Assembly (NCBI RefSeq): GCF_010091945.1
Contig: NZ_WVIE01000003.1
Location: 124,001 to 188,000, forward strand
DNA: 64,000 bases
Source: Myxacorys almedinensis A
GTDB lineage: Bacteria > Cyanobacteriota > Cyanobacteriia > Leptolyngbyales > Leptolyngbyaceae
Direction of reading: 5' to 3'
The notes beneath the pieces are model-generated. The model was not told where the DNA came from and did not search any database. It saw only the letters and a program-made list of their open reading frames with translations. Of this stretch, positions 35,711 to 46,525 are shown piece by piece (the stretch's first letter is position 1; each line of letters begins with the position of its first letter). The translations under genes and the position numbers were made by a program.

Positions 35711-36595
35711 CTAGCTAGCGCTCAAAAATTCCTTCACCACTTGCTTAACATCTTCCTTCTTGCCATCTACACGAAAATTGAGTTCACGCATTTTCGCTTC
35801 AGAAAGCGTGCCGCCAAGCTGGTCGAGAATTGGACGCAGATTGGCATGTTTTTGAAACACATCTTGACGGACAACCGCCGATGCTTGATAAGGCGGAAAA
35901 TAGCGTTTATCGTCTTCAAGCACGACTAAATCTTGCGACGACAATAAGCCATCGGTTGTGTTGCCCCCCACAAAATCTACCTGTTTATCTTGCAGCGCCC
36001 GATAGAGCAAACCGAGATCCAGCACTTTGGGGGCTTGGGCAAATTTGAGGCTGTAGGTTTTTGCCAGTCCTGGAAAACCATCTTCGCGGTTGAGAAATTC
36101 AAACCCAAATCCAGCCGTCCATTTTGGGGTTTGTGCCGCCGCTTGAGACAACGTTTTTAAGTTGTATTGACGGGCATCTTCGCCGCGAATCACCATCGCA
36201 AACCCGTTGCTAAAGCCAAATGGCGTCGTCCATTCGAGGTTAAATCGCCGCATATATTCTTCTTTTGTTTTCTCAAACACCTGTTGCGGATCGGTGATTA
36301 CTGGCAGCTTGAGAACGGTTGTATACGCTGTTCCAGAATATTCTGGATAGAGATCAATTTGACCATTAACAATCCCGTTGTGACACACAAATGTTCCACC
36401 AAGATTAAACTTTCGATCAACCTGTAGTTTTGTGTTGCTTTCTATTTGCTGCGCCAGGATTTCTCCTAAAATAATTTGCTCAGTAAAATTTTTTGTGCCA
36501 ATGACGATTTTATCTTGCGTCGGTTGACAAGCCGCGATCGCACTTGCCAACCCCACCGCCACCAGGAACCAGATGATCAATCTCTTGACGTTCAT
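35711..36595 (-). CDS. Osmoprotectant ABC transporter, substrate-binding lipoprotein (OpuC/OsmF type)
   Basis: This 294-residue periplasmic binding protein has a lipoprotein signal (IIWFLVAVGLASAIAAC, lipobox IAAC, Cys about residue 23). The mature part starts VIGTKNFTEQIILGEILAQQIE, the classic OpuAC/ProX-type start for quaternary amines. It also shows PEYSGTAYTTVLKL and WTAGFGFEFLNREDGFPGL, typical of this family. It should capture glycine betaine, choline or a similar compatible solute. Its ATG overlaps the permease stop by 4 nt (ATGA), so it is the last gene of the operon ATPase-permease-binding protein. Exact ligand is not provable from sequence. Confidence 0.93.
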   Translation of the reverse strand: MNVKRLIIWFLVAVGLASAIAACQPTQDKIVIGTKNFTEQIILGEILAQQIESNTKLQVDRKFNLGGTFVCHNGIVNGQIDLYPEYSGTAYTTVLKLPVITDPQQVFEKTKEEYMRRFNLEWTTPFGFSNGFAMVIRGEDARQYNLKTLSQAAAQTPKWTAGFGFEFLNREDGFPGLAKTYSLKFAQAPKVLDLGLLYRALQDKQVDFVGGNTTDGLLSSQDLVVLEDDKRYFPPYQASAVVRQDVFQKHANLRPILDQLGGTLSEAKMRELNFRVDGKKEDVKQVVKEFLSAS

Positions 36596-37218
36596 TTCTT
36601 CACCGTAAGACGACGTTCAACCCAACCGAGACCCCAATCTGCCGCGAGCGCCAACAGTGCCGCCGGAACCGCCCCCGCCAGGATAAGTTGATTATCCACC
36701 ACAGCGACCCCCCGAAAGATAAACGTGCCCAGCCCGCCCGCCCCCACTGCCGCCGCGATCGTTGCCAGCCCTATGCCAATCACGGCTGCCAGCCGCACCC
36801 CTGCTAAAATCACGCCCAACGCCAACGGAAGCTCGACTTGCAGCAACAGTTGGCGATCGCTCATGCCCATGCCCCGCCCTGCTTCCCGAATGGCTGGATC
36901 AACGCTGACGATGCCTACATAAGTGTTACGAACGATCGGCAGCAGCGAATAAAGCACGAGCGCCACGATCGCAGTTCTCGCGCCAATGCCACCAATGACA
37001 GGAATTGGGAGCAAAAATCCAAACAACGCCAGACTAGGAATGGTTTGGAGGACATTCACAAAGCCCAAGATCACCGATTTAAACTGGGGTTTGCGCGTGA
37101 TCAAAATACCGAGGGGAATGCCAATTAGAATCGCGATCGCAGTAGCGGTTAAAACGAGCGTTATATGCTCTCCAGTGCGTTGCAAAATTTCGTCGGCGTA
37201 GCGAGTGAGGAAGTCCAT
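36592..37218 (-). CDS. Osmoprotectant ABC transporter permease
   Basis: This 208-residue inner-membrane permease has about five to six helices and the BPD-transporter motif EAGRGMGMSDRQLLLQVELPLALGVILAGVR (EAA loop, residues about 115-145). It matches OpuCB/OpuCD-type permeases for quaternary amines (start MDFLTRYADEILQRTGEHITLVL). Only one permease gene is present, so a homodimer is expected. Its stop overlaps the start of the binding-protein gene, and the ATPase gene is 20 nt upstream. Confidence 0.93.
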   Translation of the reverse strand: MDFLTRYADEILQRTGEHITLVLTATAIAILIGIPLGILITRKPQFKSVILGFVNVLQTIPSLALFGFLLPIPVIGGIGARTAIVALVLYSLLPIVRNTYVGIVSVDPAIREAGRGMGMSDRQLLLQVELPLALGVILAGVRLAAVIGIGLATIAAAVGAGGLGTFIFRGVAVVDNQLILAGAVPAALLALAADWGLGWVERRLTVKK

Positions 37219-37238
37219 GGAGAGTATTTGAAGATCAA

Positions 37239-37991
37239 TTATTTCTGGGTATTAAGAAAGGCTTGGGCTTCTGGATGCTGCGATCGCTCAAACAGTTCAG
37301 GGGTTGCTAGCTCGACGAGCCGACCAGCCTGCATTAAGCCAATGCGAGAACCCAGGGTAACTGCTTCTCGAGTATCGTGGGTGACAAAGACAACCGTTTT
37401 TCCCAACTGTTGCTGTAAATGTTTGAATTCTCGCTGAAGTTCGACTCGCGTGATCGGGTCGAGAGCGCCGAAGGGTTCGTCCATCAATAGCAAGGGTGGA
37501 TCGGCGGCTAATGCTCTGGCAACGCCAACTCGTTGTCGCTGCCCACCAGAGAGTTCGTGGGGATAGCGGCGGGCAAAGCGATCAGGATCTAACCCCACAA
37601 GATCCAGTAATTCATAGACTCTCGATCTGATTCGGGTCGGATTCCATTTTTCCAACCTGGGCACAATGCCAATGTTCTGCTCGATCGTAAAATGGGGAAA
37701 CAACCCAACCTCTTGAATGACGTATCCAATTCGTCGGCGTAGGTGAATAGGATTCCATTGTTGTGTAGAAACTCCTTCAACTCGGATTTCTCCTGCCGTT
37801 GGTGTTAGCAGATGGTTAATCAATCGTAACAGTGTTGTTTTTCCGCAGCCGCTTCGCCCCAAGAGCATCAGCGTCTCGCCTCGGTGAATCGTGAAGCTCA
37901 GATCAAAAAGTAAGGGGCGATGCTTGAAGGAATAGTGGACTTGGCAGAACTCAACAACCATAACTTCGCGCTGTGTCATTTGTACTGGCAT
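37239..37991 (-). CDS. Osmoprotectant ABC transporter ATPase
   Basis: This 250-residue ATPase has Walker A LGRSGCGKTTLL (about residues 44-55), Q-loop VIQEVGLFPHF, signature LSGGQRQRVGVARAL, Walker B LLLMDEPFGALDP and H-loop VFVTHDTREA. Family members such as OpuCA usually end in a pair of CBS domains that sense ionic strength; this one stops directly after the ATPase core, so that sensing is missing or held elsewhere. It is the first gene of the operon; ATG codons at residues 1, 5 and 11 leave the start uncertain. Confidence 0.93.
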   Translation of the reverse strand: MPVQMTQREVMVVEFCQVHYSFKHRPLLFDLSFTIHRGETLMLLGRSGCGKTTLLRLINHLLTPTAGEIRVEGVSTQQWNPIHLRRRIGYVIQEVGLFPHFTIEQNIGIVPRLEKWNPTRIRSRVYELLDLVGLDPDRFARRYPHELSGGQRQRVGVARALAADPPLLLMDEPFGALDPITRVELQREFKHLQQQLGKTVVFVTHDTREAVTLGSRIGLMQAGRLVELATPELFERSQHPEAQAFLNTQK

Positions 37992-38265
37992 TGTGGCATG
38001 AATGCTAGGAGCCGAATAGGCGGAGATCGATCAACCAACACCCGCGATCGCGGCTCTACAGGGTATCGCATTCTTCTGTCCCATCGTCGCGGTTGATGAT
38101 GGCGATCAACCACTGGTTTTCAGGGTTCTCCCCCAACTGGGTGAAGGCGTGACCTCAAAATCCGACATACTGTAAAACTGAAGCCAAACATTGATTTGGT
38201 TGGGTAGTTGATACGAGGTAGGAGGGCTTGAGGATGCTGAACCTGACGGTATCCCCGGTAGCGCT

Positions 38266-40602
38266 ATGTTTCTGGGATTGACCCAGCTAGGGCGCTATTG
38301 GCTAAAAGTGGCTGTCATTGCGTTGGCATATTTTTTGAGTGCCAAATTTGCCTTTGCGATCGCACAGCTTGGCTCTCGTGCCGCCGCGTCTGTTTTGTAT
38401 CCACCGATTGGCATTTCTTTGGCAGGGGTGCTTTTGTTTGGGCGAAACACATGGGTGGGCGTGCCCCTAGGGGCAATTTTATTTGCGCGATCGCTTGCCA
38501 ACGTGACCTGGTTAACAGCGTTTGGAGCCGCGTTTGGCAACACCATTGAGATCGTCAGTGCATCTCTCCTGCTTCAGCAGATCGGCTTTCAACCCTCACT
38601 TCGTCGCATTCGGGATGTTTTAGCATTGGTTGGGTTAGGGGCAGTGGCAACAAGTTTAAATGCAGTCATCAGCACGGTTAATGGCGTTTTGGCAGGGCTT
38701 GTCTCGCCAGACCAAATCGTTAGCCATTCCCTGGTCATTTGGCTAGGAGACTGGGTGTCGATTTTGGTGCTAACCCCTGCCCTTTTGGTGTGGTTGGGAA
38801 GCGCCGAGCCAATGCCAAACTCGCTAGCAGCGCTGAAAAAGGCTTGGAAGGCACGTCCTGCCTTTCGTCGCCGGATCAGAGAAATCACGCTTTGGTTGGG
38901 GTTGCTGCTGATCTGTAGCGCCATCAGTGCTGGGAGCAACTCGCCCACAACCCTGCTAGGGCATTCACTCACAGTCTCCCCCGAACTAGCTGGCATTGCC
39001 CGCCCTTTGTTACAGTATTTACCCTTTCCGTTTATGGTGTGGGCAGCCTTGCGCTTAGGGCTACGGGGAACTGTGTTTAGCGCGGTTTTGTTATCCTTAA
39101 TTGTGATTTGGGGAGTTGCTCATCATCCTCGCTCTAGCCTAGGAGAGAATGATGTCCAGCAAGCGCTGTTTCAGCTACAGACGTTTTTAGGCGTGATGAC
39201 CATAACAGCACTGGTGTTGGTGGCTGCGATCGCAGAACGAAGCGCCGTCGAGGCTGAGTTACTCAGACGCATTCAACGGGATCAGCTACTGGCAGAAATT
39301 ACCCTCCGAGTCCGGCGATCGCTAGACGTTACAGAAGTTTTAAACACAACCGTGGCAGAGGTGCGACAGTTTTTGAGCGCCGATCGCTGTCACATTGCCT
39401 TGTTTGATTCGCAGGGCTATAGCGAGATTGTTGCCGAATCGGTCTCTTCTAAATGGCGATCCACGATTGGGGAGCGATCGCCGTTTCCTATTTTCAATGA
39501 CATTGCTGAGATTTTTAGGCACAAGTCGATCTGGGTTACGCCAGACGTTGCACAGCTTAAGCAGAATAATAAGTTTTTCAATAGTTACTACGAGACGCAT
39601 CAGATCAAAGCCAGTCTGAGCTTGCCTATTCTTCAAGATGGAAAATTGTTTGGGGCGCTAAATGTACACCAATGCTCAGGGGCGCGCCAATGGCAAGCGT
39701 TTGAAATTGAATTGCTCGATCGATTGGTAACGCAAATAGAATTAGCTTTGCAGCAAGGACGGCTTTATCAACAGATCCAAAATTTTGCAAACAACTTGGA
39801 ATATCAAGTACAAGAACGAACCCTACAACTTCAACACCAAATGGGAGAACTGGAATCGATCAATGCAGTAAAAGATACTTTACTCCATGCGGTTGCTCAT
39901 GATTTACGCACCCCAATGATGGGAATGAAAATGGTTTTGCAACGTCTAAAAGATAAGCCAGATGTGCATGTCTCAGTTTCTAAAAACACTGTTGACCTAA
40001 TGGTTGAGAGTACCGATCGCCAGCTTAGTTTGATTCAGTCTCTTTTAGAAGACGCTGCTACCGAACCAGAGCCTTTAATTCTCGATTACCAAGCTGTAAA
40101 CTTTGTCGATTTAGTGCAAACTACACTGTCTGCCCTAGAGCCACAGTTAGCCGAAAATCAAGTCGTTCTAACTCAAGCGGTTTTACCTGACTTACCAGCC
40201 TTATCTGCTGATCCAGTTCACATTAAACGAGTGTTGGAGTATTTGATCATCAATGCGTTAAATCACAATCGTCCTGGTATTAAGTTAACTATTGACATTA
40301 GCGTAATTGAAACTAGCCATCACTCAATGTTGCAATATCCAATGTTGCGGTGCGCGATCGCAGACAATGGCGTTGGCATGGCTCAAGAGCAGTGCGATCG
40401 CGTGTTTAAAAAGCCGTATCTTCGCGGTTCTTATAATCGCCATCGCACTGGGTTGGGATTGGGGCTATTCCTTTGCTCTCAAATTGTCACGGCTCACCGG
40501 GGGAACATTGGGATAATTAGCGAGCCTCATGCTGGCACAGAGGTTTGGTTTACCCTGCCCCTTTGCCTGCCTCAACTGCGCCATCGATCAAGCCGTTGTT
40601 AA
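38266..40602 (+). CDS. MASE1-GAF sensor histidine kinase
   Basis: This 778-residue membrane kinase begins with a MASE1-type sensor of about eight helices (residues 1-305, opening LGRYWLKVAVIALAYFLSAKFAFAI). A GAF domain (about 345-490, LLAEITLRVRRSLDVTEVLNTTVAEVRQFLSADRC) and a coiled stretch follow, then HisKA with phospho-acceptor His545 in HAVAHDLRTPMMG. The HATPase has an N-box LEYLIINALNHNRPG and G1/G2 boxes IADNGVGM and HRTGLGLGLFLCSQI. It has no receiver domain and no adjacent response regulator. The bilin-type Cys expected in chromophore GAF domains is not evident, though CH in ADRCHIALF is of note. It ends 7 nt from the opposing hydrolase gene. Confidence 0.9.
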   Translation: MFLGLTQLGRYWLKVAVIALAYFLSAKFAFAIAQLGSRAAASVLYPPIGISLAGVLLFGRNTWVGVPLGAILFARSLANVTWLTAFGAAFGNTIEIVSASLLLQQIGFQPSLRRIRDVLALVGLGAVATSLNAVISTVNGVLAGLVSPDQIVSHSLVIWLGDWVSILVLTPALLVWLGSAEPMPNSLAALKKAWKARPAFRRRIREITLWLGLLLICSAISAGSNSPTTLLGHSLTVSPELAGIARPLLQYLPFPFMVWAALRLGLRGTVFSAVLLSLIVIWGVAHHPRSSLGENDVQQALFQLQTFLGVMTITALVLVAAIAERSAVEAELLRRIQRDQLLAEITLRVRRSLDVTEVLNTTVAEVRQFLSADRCHIALFDSQGYSEIVAESVSSKWRSTIGERSPFPIFNDIAEIFRHKSIWVTPDVAQLKQNNKFFNSYYETHQIKASLSLPILQDGKLFGALNVHQCSGARQWQAFEIELLDRLVTQIELALQQGRLYQQIQNFANNLEYQVQERTLQLQHQMGELESINAVKDTLLHAVAHDLRTPMMGMKMVLQRLKDKPDVHVSVSKNTVDLMVESTDRQLSLIQSLLEDAATEPEPLILDYQAVNFVDLVQTTLSALEPQLAENQVVLTQAVLPDLPALSADPVHIKRVLEYLIINALNHNRPGIKLTIDISVIETSHHSMLQYPMLRCAIADNGVGMAQEQCDRVFKKPYLRGSYNRHRTGLGLGLFLCSQIVTAHRGNIGIISEPHAGTEVWFTLPLCLPQLRHRSSRC

Positions 40603-40619
40603 TACCCGGTTAATACCCG
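40598..40619. repeat. 11-bp tandem duplication holding the stops of both convergent genes
   Basis: GTTAATACCCG occurs twice in succession. The first copy holds the plus-strand TAA of the histidine kinase, and the second holds the minus-strand stop of the hydrolase gene. Confidence 0.8.
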
Positions 40620-42247
40620 TTGCGATCGCGATCTTCGCACAAAATATCTACTTCATAACGCTCAGTAGCAAGCAGCACTTGCATGCCGCGCTCTTGACAC
40701 ACCTCAGACAGAGCGTGAACCTGAGATAACGTCGCTGCTGAGTTGCTTAGCTCAGGGTGCATGGCTTGTAAGCATCCCTTAAAGCCTAAGCACGCCAATC
40801 CATAAATTAACCGCTTACTTAAATCGGCATGGTCGTTGTAGATATACCCACCGTGACTGTCTAAATTTTTAGTCGAAAAAATTCGGGAAAACCGTTCTCC
40901 AAATCGCTTACTAGGTCTGCCAAATCCATAACTCACAATGCCAACTTCTTTGCCAGTCTTTCTATTAATTTCAGTGTAATTTGTACAGTCGAAACAGGTA
41001 AATAGTTCTGCGATCGCGCGTCCGCCAACGCTTACTAAATCTTGACGGCGAGACAAGGGAATATCTCGACTAATGCACAAATAATCTAGATAGTTAGGGC
41101 GTTTTATATCGGTGCTACAAACTGTGTCTAAATTGACGATTCCAAACCTGGTTTTGTATCGCCTTCCTAGATCGTTTTGCACCTTTTTTGCACAAATAAA
41201 GACATTACCGAGCCGATAGCCACCTTCTCGCGTTTTGGCAGGAAAACTAAAGTAATTTGCGATCGTAGAGGCGAGTTTAAGAACAGTGTCATGTTTGTTG
41301 ACAAATAAATAGGCTTCCTCAAATCGGCGCAGGGACGATCGCAAGGTATTTGCACGACCTGAAATAATCGTATCGACTGGAATATCAGGCGCAATTAACA
41401 CCAATTTGCTCAACCGAAATACATTGCCAATATCGGGCGATGGGGTCTTATTTTGCGTGTCCATACTAAGACTTCCAATCGAGTCTTGATCAAACACATC
41501 TGACAAAATTCGGACTGCATTGGTAGTTACAAATGCGCCCATGCTGTGACCAATAAATGATAGTCGAATCCGCTTGTTTTTCCAATATTCAGCACCTTTT
41601 TTAGGTTGAGTATGATCAGTGTTTTCAACAATTGCTAAATCAAGTTGTCGCACAAGCTCAACCAAGTCAGGCACACCATAATGATTAGCTCGCCAAATGT
41701 CTCGAAAATAAACGGTCAATCGTAAAATGATCAGAGTAACGATAAACAGAATGATTGGAATAGTCAGCACTAGAAGAAACCGAAGTGGCGTCATAAAAAC
41801 GCTAAATAAGCTGATCACAATACTCACGGCAAGAAGCACTCCCATGATCAGCGGAATCGAGTTTAGGGTATACATTGCTTTATGCCAAAAGCTACCCGAT
41901 TCATCTCCGCTAAATTTTTCGGATGACCATCGATAGCCAACCACAACCAAACCTTTGGGAATGCGATCGCAGTACTTATCTCGCAGGTATTCACACGCCG
42001 TTACATACCAAGTGTTTGCTCCGTTGCAGTCGGTGTTGTAGCCATGAGTCAATACCAAAATTTCTGCATCATCGGCATGATCTCTTAAGTGTTGTGCAAT
42101 GTCGTTAATTAGCACTCTTGGCTCTGTTAAAATATCTTCTTCGATCCGATCTTCAACATTGATCGGAGCCGTACTCGTAACTAAATACCCTGGGCAAATC
42201 CCATCCTGAACGTTTAAAGAACGAATCGTTAGTAGATGATTACTCAT
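40610..42247 (-). CDS. Membrane-associated alpha/beta hydrolase (GHSMG motif)
   Basis: This 545-residue protein has an alpha/beta hydrolase core: strand LVLTHGYNTDC near residue 65, and the nucleophile elbow GHSMGAF with Ser at about residue 220. Two close membrane helices (about residues 120-170, VLLAVSIVISLFSVFMTPLRFLLVLTIPIILF) split the core, so the enzyme is likely anchored in the membrane. It resembles DUF900-type esterases or lipases; no substrate is apparent. I start it at ATG 42247 (MSNHLLTIRS); the frame is open upstream to a TTG at 42280 but the added residues look non-coding. It follows rpoC2 after its terminator and is its own unit. Confidence 0.82.
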   Translation of the reverse strand: MSNHLLTIRSLNVQDGICPGYLVTSTAPINVEDRIEEDILTEPRVLINDIAQHLRDHADDAEILVLTHGYNTDCNGANTWYVTACEYLRDKYCDRIPKGLVVVGYRWSSEKFSGDESGSFWHKAMYTLNSIPLIMGVLLAVSIVISLFSVFMTPLRFLLVLTIPIILFIVTLIILRLTVYFRDIWRANHYGVPDLVELVRQLDLAIVENTDHTQPKKGAEYWKNKRIRLSFIGHSMGAFVTTNAVRILSDVFDQDSIGSLSMDTQNKTPSPDIGNVFRLSKLVLIAPDIPVDTIISGRANTLRSSLRRFEEAYLFVNKHDTVLKLASTIANYFSFPAKTREGGYRLGNVFICAKKVQNDLGRRYKTRFGIVNLDTVCSTDIKRPNYLDYLCISRDIPLSRRQDLVSVGGRAIAELFTCFDCTNYTEINRKTGKEVGIVSYGFGRPSKRFGERFSRIFSTKNLDSHGGYIYNDHADLSKRLIYGLACLGFKGCLQAMHPELSNSAATLSQVHALSEVCQERGMQVLLATERYEVDILCEDRDRNGY

Positions 42248-42395
42248 AGCAGGTTGTGAGGGGCGAAAAAATAAAGGCAAGCCGCGCGATCGACGTTGCC
42301 AGTCATTGAAGAAATGGCAGGGCGACGTTTGACAGAGCGCGCCGCAATCATAGCTCGGTTTTTTAACTGCGATGAACCAGGTTAAGAATACCTAC

Positions 42396-42429
42396 AAAAA
42401 ACCCTCTCGATTTACGCAAAACCGAGAGG
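42396..42429 (-). terminator. Rho-independent terminator of the rpo operon
   Basis: On the minus strand CCTCTCG and CGAGAGG form a 7-bp stem with a 13-nt loop, followed by G and six T. It lies about 55 nt past the rpoC2 stop, so it closes the rpoB-rpoC1-rpoC2 transcript and separates it from the hydrolase gene. Confidence 0.88.
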
Positions 42430-42484
42430 ATGTAAAGTAGTTAGTCCTAGCGCGATCGCAGCAACCCTCTAGAGTTATTGGGGC

Positions 42485-45400
42485 TTACAGATCATCATCG
42501 ATGCTGTCATCAATTAGATCATCATCGTCATCATCAGCAATCGGCAAAAAGGGCGATGGGGTGACGGGGCTTTCCTCAACGATCGCATCAGTTGGTTCTG
42601 TCGCGCCAAAGCTCTCGAAACTAAAGCTTGGACGATCCTCAAAACTATCCAAGCCATAGGTACGAGCGGTGCGATCGTCAAGCACCATTTCCGAAAAATC
42701 GGTGTCATCATCAAAGATCGTTGGGTCATACACCGGATCGAGATCGGGGCTACCCACCTCTTCATAAGCATTGAAGCCCGTTCCTGCCGGAATCAGACGA
42801 CCAATGATCACATTCTCCTTGAGACCGCGCAACCAATCAGACTTGCCCTCGATCGCCGCTTCCGTCAACACACGAGTGGTCTCTTGGAAACTGGCGGCAG
42901 AGATAAAGCTATCGGTATTGAGCGATGCTTTCGTAATGCCCAACAGCACCGGCGTATATTGAGCAGGCGCACCCCCCGTGATCGACATAGCCTCATTCAC
43001 CTGGTCGATCTGGTACAACTCGACCAGTTCTCCAGGCAGCATAGTTGTGTCGCCACCGTCATCAACGCGCCCTTTCGAGGTCATCTGGCGCACCACCACT
43101 TCGATGTGCTTATCCGAAATGTCAATCCCTTGAGATTGATACACCGCTTGCACCTCGTTCACCAAAAACATCTGCACTTCCCGCAGGCTAAACAGCGATG
43201 CCTCGTGACTGCCCACTTCCTCAGTCTTGGAGAGGAAAAGAACTTCTAGCAACTCGTGAGGATTTGCAGGACCATCGGTAAGCCGCTCCCCTGCCAACAC
43301 TTTTTGCTCATCAGAAATAATCACGTTTTGCCCAGGACCAAGCGGATACTCGGTGATCAAGCCATCGCGATCGATGACCTTCACCTCAACCGAGTCATCT
43401 TCCCCATACACCACTTGCGCGGTTCCGGGTCGTTTTGCCAGCACACAGGCCTCTTTTGGCTTGCGCCCTTCTAAAAGTTCCTCAATTCTCGGCAAACCCT
43501 GAATAATGTCGCCAGTCTTGGTGCGCTCAAAAATCAGCAGCACCAAATTGTCGCCCCGTTGCACCAAGTCGCCATCGTCTACGTGCAAAACGGCTCCCGG
43601 AGAGACCCGATAAGGGCGGGCAACCCGCAGCGTCACTTCTTTGCCATCTACCTGTAGCACCTGACCCGAATCTTCCAGGGGTTGCTTGGGTGAAAGCTCC
43701 ATCCCAGCAATCATCAAATCGCCCGGACTGACCGACGGCTCACCTTTAGCAGCGATCGTGACTGTATCTGCCTCCCGCACAACCAAAATGCGGCGAATCG
43801 ATTCCATGCCCTCGCGAATCCCCTGCACTTCTCCCGCTTCCTTACACTGAATTTCAGTGCGCGCTACCACGGCTCCGGGGGCAATTTGATCCCCATCTTC
43901 TACCAAAAGATGAGTTTTAGTGCTGCCCTGAGTGGTGTCGGCGGCAATATCCCGACGAATCACCAGCGATTCTAGAATCACTAACTGCAACCGCTGCATC
44001 CCGTCCTCATCGAGGTCAGGCACAACTTCAATATCGGCAGCCAGAGCCGAATCTTGATCAATCTCTAGCACCAACTGAGTCCGCAGCAGATCATGCCCTT
44101 CCACAGACTTAACCCGTTCCCCATCTTTGTAGGGCAAACGTTGCACCGCCCGTAGACGAATTGCCCGCCCAGACTCTTCGGCACTCGATTCTTGGCTAGG
44201 GATAGATGGCTCATCAGGAACGGTAAATTCCATGACCGGGCGCAGCAAAATCGCCGGACCTTCCGGGGTTTCAACGTACTCCGCATAGCGAAGCTCATCG
44301 ACGGTCAATCCAGGCATGACTTGCTGCCCTGGGTTAACCAAAACAGCTTCTCCTTTGGTGATCACCTCATCGAGGCTATCGATCATGTGCAAATCGCCCG
44401 GCTTAACGACGATTTCCCGCAAGATATCGTTCTTTTGGGTGACTTCGACCACACCATTGCTCTGACAAAAGATGTCTTTTACAACTTCTGTGCCAGTTTC
44501 AACATACTGACCGTCTTCAACCATCAGCAAGGAAATGTCTTTGTTAACCTCATGGGCTTCTTCAGGAATCCACAGCAGCGTGCCGCCTTTGGTGACTTCG
44601 TACCCCAGCTTGGCTTTCCCTTTTTTGCCAGTCTCTACCCCAGAGTATTTGATAATGCCGCCCGTTGCCGTGTGGTAGCGATCGTCCACCAACTCAGCCA
44701 CAACCTGCCCACTCACCACTTCTGTGCCGGGGGTTGCCTTGAGCAAGAACACCTGGTTGTTGGTGGTTTCTAAGAAGTACTGATCCCGTCCTTGGTTGCT
44801 GTCTACCCGCACTTTGGCTTGGTCGAGCATTACCGATGCTGTGATAATCTCAACTTCCCGCCCCCCTTTGCTGTTTTCGCTGGTCTCAGGCAAACGGACA
44901 ATGCCACCATTTTCGGTGACGACTTTGGTTTCTGCGATCGTACCGCCTGCCTCAACGCGATCGCCGTTTTTGACGATGGGTTCAGCCCCTGGCGGTAAGT
45001 TATACACTTCTCCAGAAAGCACCCACATCAAGCCGCCGCGCTGAGCGATGCGGGTGGTGTTGCCTTGGCGGTCTTTTTTCTCTTCGGGTACCACATCGGC
45101 AAACTTTACTTCTCCTGCCAGGTCAGAAGCCACGTCTTTGGCAGCTTTTTCAGTGGTCTTGCGACCGCGCCCGGTCAACGGCACTTCTGCCAAAATTTGT
45201 CCTGCTTTGACCTGTTGCCCGTCTTTAACCAGCAGAGTTGCCCCTTGAGCAACGGTAAAGCTTTGCTGTCCCTCCTTGCCATCTAGGGTGATCTTGAGGT
45301 CAGAGCCAGCGCTCTCAACGATCAGGGCATCTTCGCCGTGGCGAGTCCGGAGCGGTCGAGTCCTCAACCGTTTCGGGAATTTGAGCGTGCCTGCAAAATT

Positions 45401-46498
45401 GGCTTTTTCCTGGCGCGCCATTTCTCCAGTAAACACGCCGCCCGTGTGGAACGTTCGCATGGTTAGCTGCGTGCCTGGCTCGCCGATCGACTGCGCGGCA
45501 ATGATTCCCACCGCTTCGCCAATATCGACCATCTGGTTGTGAGCCAAGCTCCAGCCATAGCAGTGCTGGCAGACCGAGCGTGCTGCCTCGCAGGTCAGCG
45601 GCGATCGCACCACCACTTCTTTGACCTTGGCTTTGCCAATTTGCTGCGCGATCGCGTTAGAAATTGCTTCGTTGCGAGCGATGATCACCTCTCCGGTCTC
45701 AGGATGCACCACATCAACTGCCACAACTCGTCCTAAGAGACGGTCTTTGAGCGGAATCAAGGTGCGATCGCCATCCATCATCGGGCGCACCGGAATGCCG
45801 CGCTCTGTGCCACAATCAACCTCACGGATAATCACATCTTGAGACACGTCCACCAACCGGCGCGTCAGGTATCCAGAGTCCGCCGTTCGCAGGGCAGTAT
45901 CTACTAGACCTTTGCGCGCCCCATAAGACGAGATGATGTATTCAGTGACGGTCAAGCCTTCTCGGAAGTTGGTTTTAATCGGCAGGTCAATGATTTCTCC
46001 CTGCGGATTCGCCATCAGACCCCGCATTCCGACCAACTGGCGCACCTGAGAGATGTTTCCCCGCGCTCCAGAGAACGCCATCATGTAAACAGAGTTCAAC
46101 GGATCATTCGATTGAAAATGACGCACCACCTCATCTTTAAGATCTTCGCTGGTTCCGTTCCAGGTATCGATCACTTTTTGAAATCGTTCTACTTCCGTGA
46201 TTTCGCCGCGTGTATATTTTTCTTCAGTTTCGCGAATCGTTTCTTCGGCGGCGTCTAGCAATCTGCGTTTGCTCGGAGGAATTTGCAAGTCATCAACGCT
46301 GATCGATACACCTGCTTTTGTGGCATATCGAAATCCCAAGTCTTTGACCAAATCGGCTAACTGAGCCGTCCGTGCGGTTCCATACTGGGTGAACGACCAT
46401 GAAATCAGGTTGGTCAACTGCTTTTTGTTGATTACCCGATTGCGAAACACTTGCTTGTCTAAACTTTGCTCTGCCATCGGTTGCCCCGCTTCTACCAT
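42485..46498 (-). CDS. rpoC2: RNA polymerase beta-prime subunit, C-terminal part (RpoC2)
   Basis: RpoC2 is the C-terminal half of the split beta-prime subunit in cyanobacteria and plastids. The 1337-residue product contains the zinc-binding cysteines ([14 protein letters not shown]), trigger loop [18 protein letters not shown], the long cyanobacterial insertion (SI3) between the trigger-loop halves, and the C-terminal [27 protein letters not shown] / [31 protein letters not shown]. The very acidic tail ([15 protein letters not shown]) is usual for the family. The start ATG at 46498 opens [14 protein letters not shown] at residue 8 is an alternative. It lies 72 nt after rpoC1, with a hairpin between. 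Confidence 0.97.
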   Translation of the reverse strand: MVEAGQPMAEQSLDKQVFRNRVINKKQLTNLISWSFTQYGTARTAQLADLVKDLGFRYATKAGVSISVDDLQIPPSKRRLLDAAEETIRETEEKYTRGEITEVERFQKVIDTWNGTSEDLKDEVVRHFQSNDPLNSVYMMAFSGARGNISQVRQLVGMRGLMANPQGEIIDLPIKTNFREGLTVTEYIISSYGARKGLVDTALRTADSGYLTRRLVDVSQDVIIREVDCGTERGIPVRPMMDGDRTLIPLKDRLLGRVVAVDVVHPETGEVIIARNEAISNAIAQQIGKAKVKEVVVRSPLTCEAARSVCQHCYGWSLAHNQMVDIGEAVGIIAAQSIGEPGTQLTMRTFHTGGVFTGEMARQEKANFAGTLKFPKRLRTRPLRTRHGEDALIVESAGSDLKITLDGKEGQQSFTVAQGATLLVKDGQQVKAGQILAEVPLTGRGRKTTEKAAKDVASDLAGEVKFADVVPEEKKDRQGNTTRIAQRGGLMWVLSGEVYNLPPGAEPIVKNGDRVEAGGTIAETKVVTENGGIVRLPETSENSKGGREVEIITASVMLDQAKVRVDSNQGRDQYFLETTNNQVFLLKATPGTEVVSGQVVAELVDDRYHTATGGIIKYSGVETGKKGKAKLGYEVTKGGTLLWIPEEAHEVNKDISLLMVEDGQYVETGTEVVKDIFCQSNGVVEVTQKNDILREIVVKPGDLHMIDSLDEVITKGEAVLVNPGQQVMPGLTVDELRYAEYVETPEGPAILLRPVMEFTVPDEPSIPSQESSAEESGRAIRLRAVQRLPYKDGERVKSVEGHDLLRTQLVLEIDQDSALAADIEVVPDLDEDGMQRLQLVILESLVIRRDIAADTTQGSTKTHLLVEDGDQIAPGAVVARTEIQCKEAGEVQGIREGMESIRRILVVREADTVTIAAKGEPSVSPGDLMIAGMELSPKQPLEDSGQVLQVDGKEVTLRVARPYRVSPGAVLHVDDGDLVQRGDNLVLLIFERTKTGDIIQGLPRIEELLEGRKPKEACVLAKRPGTAQVVYGEDDSVEVKVIDRDGLITEYPLGPGQNVIISDEQKVLAGERLTDGPANPHELLEVLFLSKTEEVGSHEASLFSLREVQMFLVNEVQAVYQSQGIDISDKHIEVVVRQMTSKGRVDDGGDTTMLPGELVELYQIDQVNEAMSITGGAPAQYTPVLLGITKASLNTDSFISAASFQETTRVLTEAAIEGKSDWLRGLKENVIIGRLIPAGTGFNAYEEVGSPDLDPVYDPTIFDDDTDFSEMVLDDRTARTYGLDSFEDRPSFSFESFGATEPTDAIVEESPVTPSPFLPIADDDDDDLIDDSIDDDL

Positions 46499-46525
46499 TT
46501 ACAATTTAGGAAGTTGAAGTGCGGA

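Noticed and set aside
38000-38265. Possible insertion-sequence remnant between the osmoprotectant operon and the MASE1 kinase
   Set aside because: One stretch reminded me of transposon ends, but no inverted repeat or transposase motif could be found.
42771-45842. Several long plus-strand frames opposite rpoC2
   Set aside because: They are antisense to a confirmed, well conserved gene and have unnatural composition.
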